NCBI RefSeq assembly: GCF_000406105.1
Contig: NZ_CM001974.1
Coordinates: 769,432-833,431 of the forward strand
DNA: 64,000 bases
Source: Dickeya chrysanthemi NCPPB 402
GTDB taxonomy: Bacteria; Pseudomonadota; Gammaproteobacteria; Enterobacterales; Enterobacteriaceae
Direction of reading: 5' to 3'
Position numbers and translations under genes: made by a program
In this document: positions 35,116-43,790 of the stretch, piece by piece
Layout: each line of letters starts with the position of its first letter
How positions within the stretch are numbered: the stretch's first letter is position 1
Notes under the pieces: model-generated
What the model was told of the DNA's origin: nothing
What the model saw: only the letters and a program-made list of their open reading frames with translations
Database searches by the model: none

Positions 35116-35883
35116 GTGGCGAAGGTTGTGGTTCTACAAGACAGAAAGCAATACCAGGAAATAGGGGGAGACCTGCGGGAGAAAATCCAGCAGGGGGAGT
35201 ACCCGGTCGGAGCGCGTCTTCCGCCGGAGCGGAATATTGCGGAAACCTACGGCGTGAGTCGCACCATCGTGCGTGAAGCGCTGCTGATGCTGGAGCTGGA
35301 AGGCACGGTGGATATCCGTCAGGGGTCGGGCGTCTATGTGCTGCGCGTGCCGTCGGCGGAGGAGCCGTCCCCGAATGCGCAAAACCGCATCGGCGCGTTT
35401 GAAATGCTGCAGGCGCGCCAGTTGCTGGAAAGTAATATCGCCGCCTTTGCCGCCCGCATGGCGACCCGTAATGACATTGATAGTTTGCGGCGTACGCTGG
35501 AGCAGGAGCAGGCGGCCATCGCCGCCAACGATTACCGCAGCGATTTCGATAAAATCTTTCACTTGCAGGTAGCGGGCGCCACCCAAAACCAGATGCTGTT
35601 GGAAACCGTCAGCAATATCTGGTCTTGCCGGGACGAAAGCCCGATCTGGCAACAGCTTTACAGCCATGTCGGCAACCACGGTTACCGGCTGAAATGGCTG
35701 GCGGACCACCAGACGATACTGGCGGCGCTGCGCCGTCGCGATGTCAGCGGTTCTTATCAGGCGATGTGGCAGCATCTGGAAAACGTCAAAACCACGCTGA
35801 TGGAGATTTCCGACGCCGAAGCGCCGGAGTTTGACGGCTACCTGTTCGATTCGGTGCCGATCTTTCAGGGAAAACTGGTCTGA
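35116..35883 (+). CDS. GntR-family (FCD) regulator, UxuR/ExuR-like
   Basis: 255 residues: HTH (YQEIGGDLREKIQQGEYPVG, LPPERNIAETYGVSRTIVREALLMLE, about 13-70) and an FCD ligand domain containing FELLQARQLLESNIAAFAAR-like sequence (here FEMLQARQLLESNIAAFAAR) and AMWQHLENVKTTLMEIS, both close to E. coli UxuR and ExuR. Those proteins sense hexuronates; here the gene adjoins a beta-glucoside PTS, and sites of the matching type lie in the PTS promoter region. The start is uncertain: GTG 35116 gives the family length, while longer frames add 37 residues of unlike sequence. Confidence 0.82.
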   Translation: MAKVVVLQDRKQYQEIGGDLREKIQQGEYPVGARLPPERNIAETYGVSRTIVREALLMLELEGTVDIRQGSGVYVLRVPSAEEPSPNAQNRIGAFEMLQARQLLESNIAAFAARMATRNDIDSLRRTLEQEQAAIAANDYRSDFDKIFHLQVAGATQNQMLLETVSNIWSCRDESPIWQQLYSHVGNHGYRLKWLADHQTILAALRRRDVSGSYQAMWQHLENVKTTLMEISDAEAPEFDGYLFDSVPIFQGKLV

Positions 35884-35885
35884 GC

Positions 35886-36377
35886 ATGACGACGATGGAA
35901 TCTAAAGCAACGATAGGATCTCCTGTCTCGATAGGTTATCTGGCGGATTACCCGCATTTCGAGACGCAGGTCGTCGACTGGCTGTGGCAGGCGTTTGGCG
36001 ACGGGCTGAGCCGGGATTTTTTTGCCACGCTGGTGCACCACAGCATGGACAAGAGCGCATTGCCGCTGACGTTCGTGGCGCTGGCCGACCATCAACTGGT
36101 AGGCACCGTCGGGTTGTGGCGCTGCGATCTGATCAGCCGGCAGGATTTGACCCCCTGGCTGGCGGCGCTGTATGTGGACGAGCGCTACCGCGATCGCGGT
36201 CTGGGGGCGGATCTTCAGCGTTTTGTCATCGAGTTCAGCCGCGAACGCGGTTTTGACTCTCTCTATCTCTACGCCGGTTTCAGCGGTTACTACGAACGCC
36301 ACGGCTGGCGTTACATCGGCGACGCGCCGGAGTACCCCGATAAACAGGTACGGCTGTACCACCGCGCGTTAAGGTAA
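35886..36377 (+). CDS. GNAT-family N-acetyltransferase
   Basis: 163 residues with a GNAT core: LAALYVDERYRDRGLGADLQRFVIEF holds the acetyl-CoA pyrophosphate loop (RDRGLG), and GFSGYYERHGWRYIGD the C-terminal fold. It starts two bases after the GntR stop, so it is translated from the same mRNA. Target unknown; amino-sugar, amine or antibiotic acetylation are all possible. Confidence 0.82.
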   Translation: MTTMESKATIGSPVSIGYLADYPHFETQVVDWLWQAFGDGLSRDFFATLVHHSMDKSALPLTFVALADHQLVGTVGLWRCDLISRQDLTPWLAALYVDERYRDRGLGADLQRFVIEFSRERGFDSLYLYAGFSGYYERHGWRYIGDAPEYPDKQVRLYHRALR

Positions 36378-36726
36378 GTCACACCGTCAAACCGTCACCT
36401 TTAGCTAAAGGGGCTTACTCGTACCTGCTGCGTCTTTTTAGATAGGGCCTCTGAATTTTACGATATCTTGCTTAATTGAATCTTACTCATTCGGTCGAAG
36501 CACAAAAACAAGTCGCTATGGTGTTTGGCTTTGGAAGCAATATTCTATCCAGGATAACAACCAAAACAGCCACTTATATATGGTCGATGATTGCAATTAT
36601 ATTTAACAATCGATGTCGGTTAGTAAGTGTTTGAATGCAATCTAATTGATTGTAAATAAATGAGAAAATTGAAAAAAATAGATTTTCTTGTTAGGATGCT
36701 AAGGGGCTTTATTGGGGGAGGCTTTT
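36378..36726. other. AT-rich intergenic region before the DUF6088-Fic pair
   Basis: No gene is visible. Composition changes from GC-rich to AT-rich at about 36420, marking the left edge of a probable acquired segment. No tRNA gene, integrase or clear direct repeat was seen. Confidence 0.55.
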
Positions 36727-37395
36727 ATGAAACTCGAAACTCGTATACGCCAGTCGATTCAACATCGTCGTGGAGTTGTATTATCTCGTTCTGATCTCGC
36801 TCAATTGGGAAGCAAGACCCAAGTTACACATGTATTGAATGTGTTAGTGGAGAATGGTGTACTTCTTCGCCTTTCTCCAGGGATTTACGCTAAAGCCAAA
36901 AGGGAGGGGAATGATGTAAAAACACAGGGTAGTCTCGATGTTATCATTCGTGAAGTAGCCGACAAGTTAGGCTTCCCGCTTCACCGAAAAGACTTATCCC
37001 TTGCTAAGGAAAATCCCTCTCAAGGTGAGATCATTGTTGAAGTTGATGCGCCAAGAGTTAAGCGCAAGCTTGTCATCAATGGTAGTACTATTTGTTTTCG
37101 TAGTTATAGCCGTAGGTCTTGTATTAAAAATACAGCATTCAAATTGGCAAAGACACCTCCGACTAAAGATGTTGCTCGTTACGTATCAGAGCTTGCTCGT
37201 TATTACAATGTGTCTTATTGCTACAATGCGATGGATCAATGGGCTGATGCTGTGACTCGCTTAGCTGGTGATGAAGTGGTACATGATGCCGTCGAAGATC
37301 TACTTGTCGCCTTAAAACGTGCGGGAAAAATCACTAAGCAAGAAGTCGCGATATTGTCAGTTAATTACTTACGAGAACAAAAACAACGTGTTTGA
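36727..37395 (+). CDS. DUF6088/AbiEi-like winged-helix protein, candidate antitoxin
   Basis: 222 residues. N-terminal winged helix (GVVLSRSDLAQLGSKTQVTHVLNVLVENGVLLRL in pieces, about 16-50) followed by LSPGIYAKAK, the pattern of type IV antitoxins of the AbiEi group. The rest resembles DUF6088 proteins. ATG 36727 follows GGGGGAGG. It overlaps the Fic gene by eight bases, as in toxin-antitoxin pairs. The segment Ser91-LAKE-Asn96 fits the (S/T)xxxE(G/N) Fic-inhibitory pattern, which may be chance. AT-rich compared with both flanks, so probably acquired. Confidence 0.68.
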   Translation: MKLETRIRQSIQHRRGVVLSRSDLAQLGSKTQVTHVLNVLVENGVLLRLSPGIYAKAKREGNDVKTQGSLDVIIREVADKLGFPLHRKDLSLAKENPSQGEIIVEVDAPRVKRKLVINGSTICFRSYSRRSCIKNTAFKLAKTPPTKDVARYVSELARYYNVSYCYNAMDQWADAVTRLAGDEVVHDAVEDLLVALKRAGKITKQEVAILSVNYLREQKQRV

Positions 37396-38104
37396 TCCGT
37401 TTAACGATTTTGAGCAAGCCGGTTATTTACGTAACCATTATGGTGAAAAAGACCCGGCAATTGTTCGTCAACTTGAACACACAATGTTTCGTGCTGGTTT
37501 AGATGACGCTTTAGCTTACTTAGCGGGAAGAGACGTCCTCTGTTATGAAGATTTCCTGGAGGTTCATCGGATATTATTCGAAGCATTCTATCCGTGGGCC
37601 GGTCAAGACCGTGCAATGACGGCTCCTAATTGTGCGGTATCTAAAGCTGATACGATGTTCTGCCATCCTCATGATGCGCGCTTAGCTATTGAGCAGGGCT
37701 TGCGTCTTGGACGGAATGCAGAATCGATGCGTCAGCGCCCCGGTGAAGTTATGGGTTTTTTTGCTTATGGGCATCCATTTCTTGATGGGAATGGACGTAC
37801 TATGTTGATTATTCACAATGAGCTTTGTCATCGAGCAGGCTTCTCGATTGATTGGTCTAGAACCAATAAAGTGGATTATTTAACAGCCTTAAGCGCTGAA
37901 ATTGAATCCCCATCAAAAGGGCTTTTGGATAACTACTTATGTCAGTTTATAGATGGCATTCGAGATCGAAAACTTTGGGGTGAATCTATAAATGGTATTC
38001 GAGGTTTAGATGGTCAGAGTATAGAAAACTGCGTTGATGGTGAATACACAGATATAGCCGTTGCTCAAAAGTATCGATCATTTGAAATGAATAGAGAGCT
38101 GTGA
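37388..38104 (+). CDS. Fic-domain protein, candidate toxin
   Basis: 238 residues. The Fic core is at 129-140: HPFLDGNGRTML, which keeps the catalytic His129, the Asp/Gly/Asn of the anion loop and Arg137 but has Leu140 where the consensus HxFxxGNGRxxR has a second Arg. FYPWAGQDR and the flap region MTAPNC precede it. Fic proteins usually transfer AMP from ATP onto target proteins. The GTG at 37388 overlaps the upstream stop codon and gives the family-like start VFDPFNDFEQAGYLRN; a longer frame begins inside the antitoxin gene. No class II or III inhibitory motif was found in the protein itself. Confidence 0.85.
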   Translation: MFDPFNDFEQAGYLRNHYGEKDPAIVRQLEHTMFRAGLDDALAYLAGRDVLCYEDFLEVHRILFEAFYPWAGQDRAMTAPNCAVSKADTMFCHPHDARLAIEQGLRLGRNAESMRQRPGEVMGFFAYGHPFLDGNGRTMLIIHNELCHRAGFSIDWSRTNKVDYLTALSAEIESPSKGLLDNYLCQFIDGIRDRKLWGESINGIRGLDGQSIENCVDGEYTDIAVAQKYRSFEMNREL

Positions 38105-38194
38105 CGAAAATTTAGGCCTCATACATTAAAACCATATTCATCATAAACCTTGGGCTGGTTCTGTTTGTACAATTTGAACTTCTGTTTGTTGATC

Positions 38195-38394
38195 TATTCC
38201 CAAAATAATTCGAGTCGCAGGAAGGCGGCAAGAGAGAGAATCCCGATGAGCTTACTCAGGTAAGTGATTCGGGTGAACGACAAATCTGCCGGGAGCAGAT
38301 TTGAACGCTGCTTGCAGCGGCCCGAAGGGCGAGGCCCATTGATGGGCCGAGTCACGCAGCCAACGCACCTGCAACTTGAAGTATGACGGGTATA
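38195..38394. repeat. Interspersed palindromic element, copy 2 (200 bp)
   Basis: Starts TATTCCCAAAATAATTCGAG and ends with the inverse TTGAAGTATGACGGGTATA. The core contains GGAAGGCGGCAAGAGAGAG, the palindromic GAATCCCGATGAGC...GTGATTCGGG and GGCCCGAAGGGCGAG. It stands at the right edge of the AT-rich DUF6088-Fic segment, 90 bases after the Fic stop. Confidence 0.88.
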
Positions 38395-38556
38395 TTCCCT
38401 TTATTTAGTTCCGGCGTAAAGTAGCGTTTCCGACCTGCGGTAATCGTCAGCATAGTGGTCACGCTCATCGAAACGGCTAATAACAGGATGGATCGTTGTC
38501 AGCAGCATCCCCCTGCAAGATAACACCGCTGTTTGTTAACCTCTCTTGATGCATCG

Positions 38557-39567
38557 CTAACGCCCATTGTTCAAACTGGCGACCGAATGTCGGCGGATTA
38601 GCGTCGGGTGGAACAGATTGATGGCGTTGGGCAACGGCGTGTCGTTGGCCAACGCCAGCGCAATTTGCGCCGCCTGCGTCGCCATGGCGGTAATCGGATA
38701 GCGGATGGTGGTCAGGCGTGGGCGCAGATAACGCGACAGCAATACATCATCGAATCCGATCAGCGACATATCCCGCGGCACCTCGATGCCGTTATCGCTC
38801 AGCACCGCCAGCGCGCCGGCCGCCATTGGGTCGTTGTAGCAGGTTAGCGCGGTCACCGGACGGCCGCGCTCCAGTAGTGTGATCATCGCTTCCTCGCCGC
38901 CGCTTTCATCCGGTTCACCGTAGGCGATCAACTGTTCATCCAGCGTAATGTTGTGTTCGGCCAGCGCGTCCCGGTAACCTGCCAGACGGTCATCGGCGTC
39001 GGAAATGGCGTGGTTGGAGCACAAAATGCCGATTTGGCGATGCCCCTGCAGGATCAGATGACGAGTCGCCAGCCAGGCACCGTAGCGGTTATCCAGCGCT
39101 ACGCAACGTGCTTCATACCCCGGCAGAATGCGGTTAATCAGCACCATGCCCGGAATCTGTTCCATCAGTTGCGCCAGCTCGTCATCCGGCAGCATCTTGG
39201 CGTGCACCACCAATGCCGCGCAGCGATGGCGAATCAGTTGTTCGATGGCCTGACGCTCTTTGTGCGCCACATGATACCCATTGCCAATCAACAGAAAGTT
39301 GCCGGTACGGTAGGCTTCCTGCTCCACGGCTTTGACCATGGTGCCGAAAAACGGGTCGGACACGTCGGACACCACCAGCCCCAGTGTTTCGGTGGACTGC
39401 TGGGCCAGTGCGCGGGCGTTGGCGTTCGGATGGTATTGCAACTGCTGCATGGCCTGCAGTACGGCGCTGCGCGCTTGCTCGCTGGCTTTGGGCGAATCGT
39501 TGATGACGCGTGATACGGTTGCGACCGACACGCCCGCCAGCCTGGCGACGTCCTTAATGGTGGCCAT
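38557..39567 (-). CDS. galR: Galactose operon repressor GalR
   Basis: 336 residues matching E. coli GalR from end to end: MATIKDVARLAGVSVATVSR, SPKASEQAR, YHPNANARALAQQSTETLGL, GNFLLIGNGYH and IRHRCAALVVHAKM. HTH at 4-24, hinge, then galactose-binding domain. It controls galactose uptake and use. In E. coli galR lies beside lysA; here the PTS operon and Fic pair intervene. Confidence 0.95.
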   Translation of the reverse strand: MATIKDVARLAGVSVATVSRVINDSPKASEQARSAVLQAMQQLQYHPNANARALAQQSTETLGLVVSDVSDPFFGTMVKAVEQEAYRTGNFLLIGNGYHVAHKERQAIEQLIRHRCAALVVHAKMLPDDELAQLMEQIPGMVLINRILPGYEARCVALDNRYGAWLATRHLILQGHRQIGILCSNHAISDADDRLAGYRDALAEHNITLDEQLIAYGEPDESGGEEAMITLLERGRPVTALTCYNDPMAAGALAVLSDNGIEVPRDMSLIGFDDVLLSRYLRPRLTTIRYPITAMATQAAQIALALANDTPLPNAINLFHPTLIRRHSVASLNNGR

Positions 39568-39585
39568 AGGGTTTCCTGTTGTTCT

Positions 39586-39802
39586 TAGAGCCTATCCCAT
39601 TAGGGCTATTTCACTGGCCATTTTGGCCCTGGGCAGTGCTCGAAATCCTCACGTACTATGTGTACGCTCCGGTTTACTCGCTGCGCTCGCCCGTTGGGCC
39701 GGACAACGTGCTTTGTCCGTTCAACATGCGTTGCATGTTGTCTCCGCGGCTTCCCGAGTCCAAACTGGCTGCGCCAATAACGCCTACTGGGATAGGCTCT
39801 TA
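39586..39802. repeat. Second palindromic element family (about 217 bp)
   Basis: Inverted ends AGAGCCTATCCCATTAGG (left) and AAGAGCCTATCCCAGTAGG (read inward from the right). The interior has further palindromes (CTATGTGTACGCTCCG, CGGACAACGTGCTTTGTCCG, ACATGCGTTGCATGT). No coding capacity. It lies between galR and the sRNA gene. Confidence 0.85.
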
Positions 39803-40124
39803 ATGTAAAAATGGTGCGCGCAATCAAATGACTGCCTGAGTGTCACGGAATTGGGCCGTGGCCGCAAGAGGCGGGGATCGCAACTTTCACCGTCGGCGCG
39901 CCGTCATGGCTCGTCAGGCGGCAATAGTGGCAAATGTAGCGATGTTTTTTTCCTCAACTACACATGATGTTGGGGGCAGGGCGACGGCATTCCGGCCAGG
40001 CAATCATTGTTTTTCACGGCTTTATTACAGCCAACCCGAGAATTTTACAGTTGGTTGCACTTCGAGCGTTTATCTTTCGATTCTGCGCTAGTGATTCCGG
40101 GTGACTCTCTTTAGAGTAACAAGT
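39803..40124. other. Intergenic region before the OmrA-like sRNA
   Basis: No gene seen. The last part should hold the sRNA promoter: TAGAGT at 40112 lies seven bases before the predicted 5' end; a good -35 box is not evident, as expected for OmpR-activated omr promoters. A perfect OmpR site could not be identified. Confidence 0.5.
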
Positions 40125-40213
40125 CCCAGAGGTATTGATGGGTGACAATCGATGTGTTCTTCACATTGAACCATTCAAATTTCACCAACCTACGCGGATG
40201 CGTAGGTTTTTTT
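40125..40213 (+). ncRNA. omrA: OmrA/OmrB-family small regulatory RNA
   Basis: The 5' end CCCAGAGGTATTGAT is the conserved targeting seed of OmrA/OmrB; the 3' end is CACCAACCTACGC...GCGTAGG followed by a T run, the same terminator hairpin design as in E. coli. The length is about 89 bases. E. coli carries omrA and omrB in tandem between galR and aas, exactly the flanks seen here, but only one copy is present. In E. coli the RNAs repress outer-membrane proteins and curli via Hfq under OmpR control. Confidence 0.92.
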
Positions 40214-40337
40214 TTGCCTGCGCTCCGGTCTGCCGGAAAATAATACGCTGGTTACAAATAAAAAAGAAATCCCGCCGCCTGTCGGTAGGCTGATTGACGC
40301 TCAATATAGCGAGTGATAATTTTTAACCATTGCATAA

Positions 40338-40430
40338 GGCTTGTTACCGTTCGGCGGGCAAAACATAAGTGCAGCGACAGTATGAAGTCAATCGACTTTA
40401 TCGTTTGCTGTATTTAGGTTTTGCCCGTTT
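40338..40430 (+). promoter_or_regulatory. BglG-type ribonucleic antiterminator (RAT) and terminator
   Basis: GGCTTGTTACCGTTCGGCGG followed by GCAAAACATAA (40338-40368) matches the RAT element bound by BglG-family antiterminators. Its GGGCAAAAC (40356-40364) pairs with GTTTTGCCC (40418-40426) to make the competing terminator, followed by a T-rich tail. It lies directly upstream of a broken bglG-like gene. Confidence 0.78.
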
Positions 40431-40449
40431 CTGTTTTCAGGAGAATGCG

Positions 40450-40815
40450 ATGAAGATAACTCAGGTCCTGAATAATAATGTGGTCAGCGCGTTCGGCAAT
40501 ATGAAATAAATTACGCAACTGATTTATCAGGTGCAGAATATCGTCAAATATTATTTTCAGGTGTCGCTTGATGAAAATGGCTTTATTTATCATCGCTTTA
40601 TTACCCACCTGAAATTCTTTTCTCAGCGCGTGATGGAAGGTGCCACGCTGGGTAATGACGACGGCGAGTTATTTATCATGGTGTAGCAACGCTATCAAAA
40701 AACGCTGGGCTGTGTCGAAGCCATCAATAGCTTTATCAAAAAGAATTACCAACACACTATGACCAATTCGGAGAAACTGTATCTGACCATTCATATCGAT
40801 AATATGATTCATCGT
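40450..40815 (+). pseudogene. Broken BglG-family transcriptional antiterminator
   Basis: Starts with the CAT RNA-binding domain (MKITQVLNNNVVSAFGN), stops at TAA after about 19 codons, then skips to the second PTS-regulation domain: FFSQRVMEGATLGNDDGELF, an in-frame TAG, then INSFIKKNYQHTMTNSEKLY and LTIHIDNM. The first regulation domain is missing, indicating an internal deletion plus nonsense mutations. The 3' end is met by a miniature repeat element. The intact relative would sense a beta-glucoside through its PTS EII partner. Confidence 0.85.
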
Positions 40816-40872
40816 CTTACCCAAAATCATTCGAGTTGCCGCCTTCCTGCAACTTGACGTATTAAGGATATC
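40816..40872. repeat. Miniature copy of the palindromic element
   Basis: Only the two ends are left: TTACCCAAAATCATTCGAG and, 20 bases on, CTGCAACTTGACGTATTAAGG. The whole core is gone. It abuts the 3' end of the broken bglG gene. Confidence 0.65.
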
Positions 40873-41030
40873 AATCATTCCGAATAGGCTTGTTACTGGC
40901 AGCGGCAATTCGTCGGAAACGATGCGATATCCGCTGACGCAGGCAAACCCCAGAGGAACAAGGCGCCACGGTAAATACCGGGCGGTTGTTGCGAAAATCG
41001 TAAGGTTTCTTTCTGGAAAGAAGCATTGCT

Positions 41031-41282
41031 ATGTCAGTTAATTATCAGGAAATTGCCAGGAATATTGTGACGCTTGTCGGAGACGAGAGTAATATCCGAC
41101 AGGTTTTTCATTGTATTACCCGCCTGAGTTTTTATTTGCACGAAGCGTAACGTATCGAACGTGCCCAACTAAAAGCATTAGATGGGGTAATCGGTATTAA
41201 TGTGGCCGGCGCGCAGTTTCAGGTGAAAATCGGCAATGACGTAGCGGATTGTCCAACCGGGGCAGATGGCGGAAGTCGGTGA
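41031..41282 (+). pseudogene. Broken beta-glucoside PTS EIIB domain (bglF remnant)
   Basis: Frame MSVNYQEIARNIVTLVGD, then IRQVFHCITRLSFYL with the phosphocysteine Cys28, a TAA stop at 41148-41150, and in the same frame LKALDGVIGINVAGAQFQVK and IGNDVAD. This is the N-terminal EIIB of a BglF-type permease. No EIIC or EIIA follows, so the rest has been lost. Confidence 0.85.
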
Positions 41283-41591
41283 ACAACTGTCATCTCCTCT
41301 CGGGGCGGGACCGTTGCCCGCCCGATCTTGCTGCATCACAGGCCAATGATTCCAGATGTTTTTTTCCCCTCTCCTGCACGTGTTCCGGCGGTGTTTTCAG
41401 CGCTAATGTTGGTGCGGTTTATGGTATGGTGAACCCTTTGGCGGAAAATGGCGCCGCGGTGTGCGTCATCCCGACGTCGCGGTTATGTCGGCGGCGAAAG
41501 TGAACGATCAACGGGAACGAGCGATCATGAACAATCAGCGGCGTGTGGGCCCAAACCGGACTGAGTTACTGTTTACACATAGGGAGGTGGG
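41283..41591. other. Intergenic region before aas
   Basis: No gene seen. A GC-rich hairpin GGGCGGG...CCCGCCC (about 41300-41322) lacks a T run. The rest presumably holds the aas promoter. Confidence 0.5.
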
Positions 41592-43790
41592 ATGATTTAT
41601 ACCTTTTTACGCTGGATACTGAAGCAGGTGTATCGCATTCAGATTACGGGTGATGAAAGCAGTTTCCGGCAATCGAAGATATTGATTACCCCAAACCACG
41701 TTTCATTCCTTGATGGCGTGCTGATGGCGCTGTTTCTGCCGCTGCAAAGCAAGCCGGTATTCGCCGTCTATTCCAACATCGCCGACCGTTGGTTCATGCG
41801 CTGGCTGGAACCGTACATCGATTTTTTGCCGCTGGACCCGACCAAACCGTTGGCGCTCAAGCAGTTGATCCGGCTGGTGGAGCAAGGGCGCCCGGTGGTG
41901 GTGTTCCCGGAAGGGCGTATCACCGTGACCGGCTCGCTGATGAAAATCTACAGCGGTGCGGCGTTCGTGGCGGCGCGTTCAGGGGCCGCGGTGATACCAG
42001 TGCGCATCGAAGGGCCGGAGTTCACCCACTTCGGCCGTCTGGGCGGGGTGTTGCGCCGTCGCCTGTTTCCAGCGGTTTCTCTGCATTTTTTACCGCCGAC
42101 GACGTTACCCATGCCGGTCGCGCCGTCGGCGCGTGAGCGCCGCGCCCTGGCGGGTGAGGCGCTGCACCGCATCATGATGGATGCGCGCATGGCGGTGCGC
42201 CCGCGCCACACCTTGTATCAGGCGTTTCTGGCCGCCTGCGATCGCTACGGCTACCACTCGCCCTGTATTGAAGACATCAACCTCAAGGAAGAGAGTTATC
42301 ACGGCTTGCTGAAGAAATCGCTCGGGGTAGCGCGCATTCTGCAACGCTTTACCGGCGAGCGTGAGCATGTCGGGTTGCTGTTGCCCAATGCGACCGTCAC
42401 CGCCGCCGCGATTCTCGGTTCTTCGCTCGGCAGCCGGGTGCCGGCGATGCTGAACTACACCGCCGGGGTGAAAGGCATTCAGAATGCGATGACCGCGGCG
42501 CGGATCAAAACTATCGTGACGTCGCGGCAGTTTCTGGAGAAGGGCAAGCTGACCCACCTGCCGCAACAGGTGAAAGAGGCCAATTGGGTCTACCTGGAAG
42601 ACCTGAAGGACACGGTTACGCTGTCGGACAAACTGTGGATCCTATTCCACCTGTTGTTACCGACGCGCGCCATGCGCCCGCAACAGCCGGACGATGCGGC
42701 GGTGATCCTGTTCACCTCCGGCTCGGAAGGCAACCCGAAAGGGGTGGTGCATTCCCACAATAGTCTGATGGCCAACGTGGAGCAGATCCGCGCCGTGGCC
42801 GATTTCACGCCGCGCGACCGTTTCATGTCGGCGTTGCCGCTGTTCCACGCGTTTGGGCTGACGGTCGGGCTGCTGACGCCGCTGATGACCGGTGCCCGCG
42901 TATTCCTCTACCCGAGCCCGCTGCATTATCGCATCGTGCCGGAGCTGGTGTATGACCGCAACTGCACGGTGCTGTTCGGCACCTCCACCTTCCTCGGGCA
43001 TTATGCGCGCTTCGCTCACCCGTACGATTTCGCTCGCCTGCGCTACGTAGTGGCCGGGGCGGAAAAACTCTCCGAACAGGTGCGGGCGGTGTGGCAGGAC
43101 AAATTTGGCCTTCGTATTCTGGAAGGCTACGGTGTGACCGAGTGTGCGCCGGTGGTGGCGATCAACGTACCGATGGCCTGCAAACTGCATTCCGTCGGCC
43201 GCTTGTTGCCGGGCATTGCGTCACGGCTGATTCCGGTGCCGGGCATCCATCATGGCGGCCGTCTGCAACTGCGTGGGCCGAACGTGATGAAAGGCTACCT
43301 GCGGGTGGAAAACCCCGGCGAGCTGGAGTCCCCCGCGGCGGAAAACGAGCACGGGCAGCGTGAGTCGAACTGGTACGACACCGGCGATATCGTTGATCTT
43401 GATGAGCAAGGCTTCTGTACCATTGTCGGCCGCGTTAAACGCTTCGCCAAGCTGGCCGGGGAAATGGTGTCGCTGGAGAGCGTGGAGCAACTGGCGAACC
43501 AAGTATCGCCGCAGGCGCAACACGCCGCCAGCGCCCGCAGCGACAGCAGCAAGGGAGAAGCGCTGGTGCTGTTTACCACCGACGCGACGCTGACCCGCGA
43601 CAGCCTGTTGACGCAGGCACGAGCGAGTGGCCTGCCGGAACTGGCGGTGCCGCGCGATATTCGTTACCTGAAAGAGCTGCCGTTATTGGGCAGCGGCAAA
43701 CCGGACTTCGTCACGCTGCGCCAACGGGCGGAACAGCCCGCCGATGCGGCGCAAGACGCTCCGGATGCACAACCGGAGCATGATGCATGA
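41592..43790 (+). CDS. aas: Bifunctional acyl-ACP synthetase / 2-acyl-GPE acyltransferase Aas
   Basis: 732 residues with two domains. N-terminal acyltransferase: [14 protein letters not shown] (HX4D at about 37-42) and [10 protein letters not shown]-terminal adenylating acyl-ACP synthetase: [18 protein letters not shown] (AMP-binding P-loop), [16 protein letters not shown] and [15 protein letters not shown]. It re-acylates lysophosphatidylethanolamine at the inner membrane with fatty acids bound to ACP. The stop overlaps the lplT start by four bases (ATGA), as expected for the Aas-LplT repair pair. Confidence 0.96.
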   Translation: MIYTFLRWILKQVYRIQITGDESSFRQSKILITPNHVSFLDGVLMALFLPLQSKPVFAVYSNIADRWFMRWLEPYIDFLPLDPTKPLALKQLIRLVEQGRPVVVFPEGRITVTGSLMKIYSGAAFVAARSGAAVIPVRIEGPEFTHFGRLGGVLRRRLFPAVSLHFLPPTTLPMPVAPSARERRALAGEALHRIMMDARMAVRPRHTLYQAFLAACDRYGYHSPCIEDINLKEESYHGLLKKSLGVARILQRFTGEREHVGLLLPNATVTAAAILGSSLGSRVPAMLNYTAGVKGIQNAMTAARIKTIVTSRQFLEKGKLTHLPQQVKEANWVYLEDLKDTVTLSDKLWILFHLLLPTRAMRPQQPDDAAVILFTSGSEGNPKGVVHSHNSLMANVEQIRAVADFTPRDRFMSALPLFHAFGLTVGLLTPLMTGARVFLYPSPLHYRIVPELVYDRNCTVLFGTSTFLGHYARFAHPYDFARLRYVVAGAEKLSEQVRAVWQDKFGLRILEGYGVTECAPVVAINVPMACKLHSVGRLLPGIASRLIPVPGIHHGGRLQLRGPNVMKGYLRVENPGELESPAAENEHGQRESNWYDTGDIVDLDEQGFCTIVGRVKRFAKLAGEMVSLESVEQLANQVSPQAQHAASARSDSSKGEALVLFTTDATLTRDSLLTQARASGLPELAVPRDIRYLKELPLLGSGKPDFVTLRQRAEQPADAAQDAPDAQPEHDA

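Noticed and set aside
36378..38194. Integrase, tRNA or attachment repeats around the DUF6088-Fic segment
   Set aside because: None could be found by eye; the claim of transfer rests only on base composition and position.
38460..38500. Short minus-strand frame (about 35 codons) between the palindromic element and galR
   Set aside because: Starts near 38508 and ends near 38402, but has no ribosome site or recognisable family; could be debris.
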